Origin: Salinarimonas sp052380005
GTDB taxonomy: Bacteria; Pseudomonadota; Alphaproteobacteria; Rhizobiales; Beijerinckiaceae
DNA length: 64,000 nt
Reading direction: 5' to 3' (one strand)
Assembly (NCBI GenBank): GCA_052380005.1
Contig: JBQTCJ010000001.1
Part shown: piece by piece, positions 59,614 through 64,000 of the stretch
Numbering within the stretch: position 1 is the first letter of the stretch
Layout of the letters: each line of letters opens with the position of its first letter
The notes under the pieces: generated by a model
What the model saw: only the letters and a program-made list of their open reading frames with translations
Told to the model about the DNA's origin: nothing
Databases searched by the model: none
Translations under genes and position numbers: made by a program

Positions 59614-61731
59614 TCAGCTCCGCCGCAGGCCGAGCGCCGCGATGTCCTTGCGACGGCGCTCCAGCAGCTTGGCGTTGATCGCGACGACGACGGTGCTCAG
59701 CGACATCAGCGCCGCGCCCACGGCGGGCGTGAGCACCACGCCCCAGGAATACGCGACGCCGGCGGCCAGCGGGATGGTGACGACGTTGTAGCCTGCGCCC
59801 AGCACGAAGTTCTCGATCATCTTGCGGTAGGTCGCCCGCGACAGAGCGAGGATCGCGGTGACGTCCCGCGGGTCGTTGCGCACGAGCACGATGTCGGCCG
59901 ACTGGACGGCGACGTCCGTGCCGGCGCCGATGGCGATGCCGCAATCGGCCTGCACCAGCGCCGGCGCGTCGTTGACGCCGTCGCCGACCATGGCCACCGT
60001 CTTGCCGCGCGCCTGCACCTCGCGGATCTTGTCCGCCTTCTCGCCGGGCAGAACCTCGGCGAAGAAGTCGTCGAGGCCGAGCTCGGCGGAGACGCTGGCG
60101 GCGACCGCGCGGGAATCGCCCGTGAGCATCATGCATTCGACGCCCATCGCCTTGAGCGTGGCGATCGCCTCGCGGGATTCGGGCCGGATCACGTCCGCCA
60201 GCGCGACGGCGCCGACGACGGCCTCGTCGAGGAGGACGTAGACCACCGTCTTGCCCTGCTCGGCGACCCGCGCGACCTCCGCGCTGTGCGCCGCGATCTC
60301 GTGCCGGCGAAGGTAGCCCGGACCGACGACCTTGACATCGCGCCCGGCGACGGCGGCCTCCGCCCCCTCCCCCGGCAGGTTCCGGAAGTCGCGCACGGCC
60401 TCGACCGTGAGCCCGCGCTCCTGCGCGGAGCGGGTGACCCCGCGGGCGATCGGGTGCTCGGACTGGCTCTCGAGCGCGGCGGCCCACCCGAGGACCTCGT
60501 CGGCGGACAGCGAGCCGAGCGGGATGACGTCGCTCACGCCGAAGCGGCCCTCGGTGAGCGTGCCGGTCTTGTCGAAGACGACCGCGTCGAGGCCCCGCGC
60601 GCGCTCGAAGCTCGCCCGGTCGCGGATCAAGAGGCCGCTCGTCGCGCTCAGCCGCGTGCTGACGGCGACGACCAGCGGGACGGCGAGGCCGAGCGCGTGG
60701 GGGCAGGCGATCACCATCACCGTCACCATGCGCGCGATGGCGAACTCGGGGGCCGCGCCCACCGCGAGCCAGACGACGAGCGTCACGATGCCCACCGCGA
60801 TCGCGCTGTAGGTGAGGATGTTGGCGCCACGGTCCGCCAGGTTCTGGCTGCGTGAGCGCGTCTCCTGCGCCCGGCGCACCATCTCGACCACCTGCGCGAG
60901 GTAGGTCTCGCCGCCGGTCTTGCGTATCTCGATCGTGATCGCGCCCTCGCCGTTGACGGCGCCGCCGATGACGACCTCGCCCTCGCCGCGCGCCACCGGC
61001 TTCGACTCGCCCGTGAGCATCGATTCGTCGAGGCTGGTGCGGCCCTCGACGATGACGCCGTCCGTCGGCACCTTGGCGCCGGGGCGGACGAGGACGCGGT
61101 CGCCGGGCACGATGTCCGAGACGGGCACCGCCTCGGTGGTCCCGTCCGGGGCCACCCGGTCCGCCGTCGCCGGCATCAGGGCCACCAGCGCCTGGAGCGC
61201 CGCCGAGGCGCCCATGACCGAGCGCATCTCGATCCAGTGCCCGAGCAGCATGATCAGGATCAGCGTCGCGAGCTCCCAGAAGAACGGCTCGCCGGAGAGG
61301 CCGAAGACGGTCGCGGTGGAGTAGACGTAGGCGACGGTGATCGCCAGCGAGATGAGCGTCATCATCCCGGTCTTGCGCTTGCCGACCTCCGACACGAAGC
61401 CCGTCAGGAACGGCCAGCCGCCGTAGAAGAAGACGATCGTCGACAGCGCGAACAGGACGAGGCTCGAGCCGCCGAAGGCGAGCGCCTCGGCGAGGCCAAG
61501 GAACTCCTGGATCATCGGCGAGAGCAGCAGGATCGGCGGGGTCAGCACGAGTGTGACCCAGAAGCGGCGGCGGAAATCCGCGATCATGGCCGTGTGGTCG
61601 TGGCCGCCGTGGCCGCCGTGGCCGCCGCCGTGGCCGGCGTCATCCTGCGCGCGGCGCGCGGTCGCGGCGGGACCCCCGCCCTCGTGGGCGTGATCTCGTG
61701 CGTGACGATGGGCGTGGGCTCGTTCGGGCAT
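59614..61731 (-). CDS. copB: CopB-type copper-transporting P1B-ATPase
   Basis: This 705-residue P-type ATPase begins with a His-rich tail (AHAHRHARDHAHEG and GGHGGHGGHDHTAM) instead of a heavy-metal CxxC domain. The sixth helix has CPH in VIACPHALGLAVPLV, the mark of the P1B-3 CopB group. The phosphorylated Asp about 387 is in FDKTGTLTEG, the TGES motif is in LTGESKPVARG, and the hinge is MVGDGVNDAPALVQ. It exports copper, probably Cu(II) or Cu(I), from the cytoplasm. It has a CueR-like operator 40-60 bp upstream. Confidence 0.93.
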   Translation of the reverse strand: MPERAHAHRHARDHAHEGGGPAATARRAQDDAGHGGGHGGHGGHDHTAMIADFRRRFWVTLVLTPPILLLSPMIQEFLGLAEALAFGGSSLVLFALSTIVFFYGGWPFLTGFVSEVGKRKTGMMTLISLAITVAYVYSTATVFGLSGEPFFWELATLILIMLLGHWIEMRSVMGASAALQALVALMPATADRVAPDGTTEAVPVSDIVPGDRVLVRPGAKVPTDGVIVEGRTSLDESMLTGESKPVARGEGEVVIGGAVNGEGAITIEIRKTGGETYLAQVVEMVRRAQETRSRSQNLADRGANILTYSAIAVGIVTLVVWLAVGAAPEFAIARMVTVMVIACPHALGLAVPLVVAVSTRLSATSGLLIRDRASFERARGLDAVVFDKTGTLTEGRFGVSDVIPLGSLSADEVLGWAAALESQSEHPIARGVTRSAQERGLTVEAVRDFRNLPGEGAEAAVAGRDVKVVGPGYLRRHEIAAHSAEVARVAEQGKTVVYVLLDEAVVGAVALADVIRPESREAIATLKAMGVECMMLTGDSRAVAASVSAELGLDDFFAEVLPGEKADKIREVQARGKTVAMVGDGVNDAPALVQADCGIAIGAGTDVAVQSADIVLVRNDPRDVTAILALSRATYRKMIENFVLGAGYNVVTIPLAAGVAYSWGVVLTPAVGAALMSLSTVVVAINAKLLERRRKDIAALGLRRS

Positions 61732-61770
61732 GGCGCTTCTCCCGGTTCGTCTCGTCGTGATCGGACCGTC

Positions 61771-61795
61771 GACCTTCCAACGACTGGAAGGTCAA
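61771..61795 (-). promoter_or_regulatory. CueR/MerR-type copper operator for copB
   Basis: On the reverse strand TTGACC (-35) leads into a perfect repeat GACCTTCCA-N5-TGGAAGGTC (61771-61793), the usual CueR half-site sequence. The -10 would lie about 19-20 bp on, the overlong spacing that MerR activators correct. It overlaps the stop codon of the upstream cytochrome gene. No CueR gene lies in the window. Confidence 0.72.
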
Positions 61796-62256
61796 CGGCC
61801 TTCCTCGCGCGCCTCTCGGCGCGGGTCGGCCAGGGTGCGCTCCTCCTGGAACCGCCGCTCCCGCTCGGGCCAGGTGCTCTTGATGAAGGCGAGCACGGCC
61901 TCGATCTCGGCGTCCTCGAGCACGTCGGCGAAGCCGGGCATGTCGCTCTCGTACCCGGGCACGAGCGCGCCCGGGCCGTGCCTGGTGATGGCGATCAGCT
62001 GGCGATCGGAATGGTGCCAGGTGTGGCCGGTCTCGTCGTGCGGCGGCGCCGGCAGGCGGCCGCTCGGGAGGCGCTCGCGCCAGCGCGGCTGCCCTTCCAG
62101 CTCAGCGCCGTGGCAGGCTGCGCAATGCTCCGCGTAGAGCGCACGCCCCTGGGCCACCCGCGCGGCCTCGCCCCGCTCGCCGAGCGCGAGCCAGGCTCCC
62201 GCCGCGGCGATGCCGAGAAGCGCCGCCGCGAGCGCGATCGCGACGCTCCGCCTCAT
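61792..62256 (-). CDS. class I cytochrome c
   Basis: This 154-residue protein has an N-terminal membrane anchor or signal (SVAIALAAALLGIAAAGAW) and a haem site YAEHCAACHGAELEG with CxxCH at about residue 52. The distal Met is probably in GYESDMPGFADVL. It may carry electrons to or from the multicopper oxidase or a terminal oxidase in the periplasm. ATG 62256 is coupled to the preceding 51-codon gene by a 4-bp overlap. The copB operator overlaps its stop codon. Confidence 0.88.
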   Translation of the reverse strand: MRRSVAIALAAALLGIAAAGAWLALGERGEAARVAQGRALYAEHCAACHGAELEGQPRWRERLPSGRLPAPPHDETGHTWHHSDRQLIAITRHGPGALVPGYESDMPGFADVLEDAEIEAVLAFIKSTWPERERRFQEERTLADPRREAREEGR

Positions 62257-62408
62257 CGGCGCAGGTACTTGATCAGCGCCGCGATGACGAGAACCACCAG
62301 AACGAGGAGCAGGAGGCCCCAGAGCCCCATGCCCCAGCCCCAGAGGCCGCCCATGTGATCGTTCATCCAGCCGTTCATGTGATCGCCCCATCCTCGCTGC
62401 GTGAGCAT
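62253..62408 (-). CDS. 51-residue single-span membrane protein
   Basis: This small gene codes for a Trp/Met/Gly-rich N-terminus with DHMNGWMNDHMG, then one hydrophobic helix (LWGLLLLVLVVLVIAALI) and a basic tail KYLRR. GGAGG lies 8 bp before ATG 62408, and the stop overlaps the cytochrome start by 4 bp. Met, His and Asp in the N-terminal part could bind copper. It resembles small membrane proteins found in copper clusters, but no family is certain. Confidence 0.75.
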   Translation of the reverse strand: MLTQRGWGDHMNGWMNDHMGGLWGWGMGLWGLLLLVLVVLVIAALIKYLRR

Positions 62409-62445
62409 CGGTCGTTCCTCCGTTCTCGTGGTTTCACGCGTCCGG

Positions 62446-63864
62446 TCAGACGACGCGCAGGACGGCCGACATGCCGCCGGCCTGGTGCTCCAGCACGTGG
62501 CAGTGCAGCAGCCAGGCGCCCGCGCCCTCGGCCACGAACGCGATGCGCATGCGCTCGCGCGGGGCCATCAGCGCGGTGTCGGCGAGCGGCGCATGAGGCT
62601 CGGGCGCGCCGTCCCGCTCCAGGATCCGGAACGCGTGCCCGTGCAGATGGATCGGGTGCCACCAGGCCGTCTCGTTCACCAGATCGAGCACGACCGAGCG
62701 CCCGCTCTCGACGGTCAGCAGCGGCGGCATCGCGTGGGCGCCGTCGTCGGCCACGCCGTTCACCGCCCAGGCGAGGCCACGGCTCGTCATGGCGCGCATC
62801 GTCTCAGGGCCGCCGCGGAAGCCGCCCATCATGCCGCCCTCGAACACCACCTCTCGCGTCAGCGCCGTCGCGAGGTCGGGCTCGGGCACGGGGTTCGGCG
62901 CCAGCGCGAGGGGCGCATCGAGCGGGCTCTCGCGCAGGGGCATCCGCCCGTAGGCGAGATCCACGACGCGGTAGGGCTCGCGCGGGAAGACGTCGACGAC
63001 GGAGGCGCGCGCGCCGGGATCCGCGCCGCAATCGAGGACGAGATCGACCCGCATGCCGGGGCCGAGCAGCACGACGCCGTCCTTCGGCTCGTGCGGCGCG
63101 ACCGGATGGCCGTCGCGCGCGACGACGACGGGCGCATGGTCGGCGAAGCGCAGCGCGAAGATGCGCGCATTGGCGACGTTGACGAGGCGCAGGCGCAGGC
63201 GCTCGCCGGGGGAGACGGCGATCTCGCCGGGGACGCGACCGTTCAGAGTGACCGTGTTGCCGAGCCGCCCGGCATGGCTCGTGTCCATCCCGTTGCCGAA
63301 GTCCTCGACGATCGCCGCCTCGCGGTCGAGGCGCCAGTCGTCCAGCGCCCAGACCAGGTCGCGATCGACCCGCAGGGGCTCGGGCTCCTCGACGACGAGG
63401 ACGCCCGCGAGGCCGCGCTCGAGCTGCTCCGCGCTGGCGTAGTGCGGGTGGTACCAGAAGGTGCCGGCGTCGAGGGCGTCGAACGCGTAGACGAAGCGCG
63501 CACCCGGCGCGATCGGCTCCTGGGTCACGTGGGCGACGCCGTCCATGGCGTTGGGCAGGCGCAGGCCGTGCCAGTGGACCGTCGTCGGAGCCGGCAGGCG
63601 GTTGTCGACGGCGATGCGCAGCCGCTCGCCCTGGGCGACGCGGATCTCCGGGCCCGGAATGCGACCGTCGTAGGCCCAGACGGAGGTTTCGGGATAGGGC
63701 GCGCCGACGATCGCCGCGCGGGAGGGCGCGGGGGCGAGGGTGATCTCGCGCGGCCCGGCGGCGCGGGCGGGAGCGGCGGGGAGTGCTGCGGCGCCGACGA
63801 GGGCGGCCGAGCGCGCGAGGAAGGACCGGCGCGTGAGCGCAGGCTCGCGAAGGATGCGGATCAT
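62446..63864 (-). CDS. periplasmic multicopper oxidase
   Basis: This 472-residue multicopper oxidase has all copper motifs: HWHG, WYHPH, HPIHLHGHAF and HCHVLEHQAGG. The last three cupredoxin elements form the type 1-2-3 sites. The N-terminus TRRSFLARSAALVGAAALP is a twin-arginine signal. It probably oxidises Cu(I) or organic substrates in the periplasm and so limits copper toxicity. It is the first fully contained gene of the copper operon, followed by the small protein and cytochrome. Confidence 0.93.
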   Translation of the reverse strand: MIRILREPALTRRSFLARSAALVGAAALPAAPARAAGPREITLAPAPSRAAIVGAPYPETSVWAYDGRIPGPEIRVAQGERLRIAVDNRLPAPTTVHWHGLRLPNAMDGVAHVTQEPIAPGARFVYAFDALDAGTFWYHPHYASAEQLERGLAGVLVVEEPEPLRVDRDLVWALDDWRLDREAAIVEDFGNGMDTSHAGRLGNTVTLNGRVPGEIAVSPGERLRLRLVNVANARIFALRFADHAPVVVARDGHPVAPHEPKDGVVLLGPGMRVDLVLDCGADPGARASVVDVFPREPYRVVDLAYGRMPLRESPLDAPLALAPNPVPEPDLATALTREVVFEGGMMGGFRGGPETMRAMTSRGLAWAVNGVADDGAHAMPPLLTVESGRSVVLDLVNETAWWHPIHLHGHAFRILERDGAPEPHAPLADTALMAPRERMRIAFVAEGAGAWLLHCHVLEHQAGGMSAVLRVV

Positions 63865-63924
63865 GGATGCGGTTTCCTGGTGGCGGACGAGCGTTCGGGA
63901 GCCCGCCGGCCGTCGGCCGCGGGC

Positions 63925-64000
63925 TCAGGCGCGCGTCAGGCGTCTCGGCGGCTCGCCGTCCGGGCCGAGCGTGCGGCCCCGCGGCAGCGCGAGCGCGGAC
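63925..64000 (-). CDS. partial C-terminus of a gene beyond the right edge
   Basis: An open reverse frame of about 25 codons runs from the window edge to a TGA at 63925, ending in PPRRLTRA. It is 60 bp upstream of the multicopper oxidase start and would be the preceding gene of that operon. The short sequence cannot be assigned. Base composition is normal, but chance is not excluded. Confidence 0.4.
   Translation of the reverse strand, partial: SALALPRGRTLGPDGEPPRRLTRA

Noticed and set aside
1..64000. CRISPR arrays, rRNA genes, insertion sequences and prophage
   Set aside because: No spaced direct repeats, rRNA segments, transposase genes or phage genes were seen beyond the recombinase relic.

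Overview
The window is GC-rich, uniformly bacterial DNA with tightly packed operons, many 4-bp ATGA start/stop overlaps and frequent GTG starts. The protein families point to an alphaproteobacterium, most likely Hyphomicrobiales, perhaps a Salinarimonas- or Methylobacterium-like lineage. These families include TctABC with many IclR regulators, TAXI- and DctPQM-type TRAP importers, the LON-domain and Trm112 pair, and the GAGCATGATC palindromic repeat. The genus is inference; there is no rRNA or core marker set here to fix it.

Layout. About 1-8 kb is mostly housekeeping: a partial IclR regulator divergent from a SelA-like PLP enzyme, tRNA-Gly, a ProX-type editing protein, a thioredoxin/TPR co-chaperone, a LON-domain protein, Trm112, an EamA exporter, a class I amidotransferase, a TPR-methyltransferase and tRNA-Ser. 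A decayed serine recombinase lies next to tRNA-Ser. About 8.8-12 kb holds a permease split into two genes, an MFS transporter and an alpha/beta hydrolase. About 12.5-20.7 kb is a complete peptide/nickel-type ABC importer whose last gene is an amidase, closed by a convergent LysR gene.

About 21-35 kb is catabolic module A: OB-fold protein/thiolase/CoA transferase, a quinone oxidoreductase, an IclR regulator, LeuCD-like hydro-lyase, an SDR lacking its Ser and Tyr, MmgE/PrpD, an isocitrate lyase/PEP mutase-family lyase and a TctABC importer. The same 17-bp palindrome lies in front of the IclR gene and the thiolase operon. About 35-49 kb is module B. One arm encodes a lyase, a CoxL-like protein, aspartate dehydrogenase, a RidA-like protein and a D-2-hydroxyacid dehydrogenase. 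The other encodes IclR, a second LeuCD-like pair, a 4,5-dihydroxyphthalate decarboxylase-like protein, a TAXI-TRAP importer and an unusual nitrile hydratase. Two GTTC-N8-GAAC sites sit between the arms.

About 49.5-59.5 kb is a LacI-controlled set (two matching operators): a ThDP enzyme, DhaK, DhaL, MaoC, DctPQM and a CoA transferase. About 59.6-64 kb is a copper-handling cluster: a CopB-type ATPase under a CueR-like operator, cytochrome c, a 51-residue membrane protein and a multicopper oxidase.

The most unusual locus is the nitrile hydratase at 47997-49303. The N-terminal half of the beta subunit is fused through a 13-histidine linker to a cobalt-type alpha subunit, and the C-terminal half of beta is a separate 100-residue protein. 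Overall the window reads as a collection of import-plus-degradation cassettes for small organic acids, amides and possibly nitriles, each with its own repressor-type regulator.
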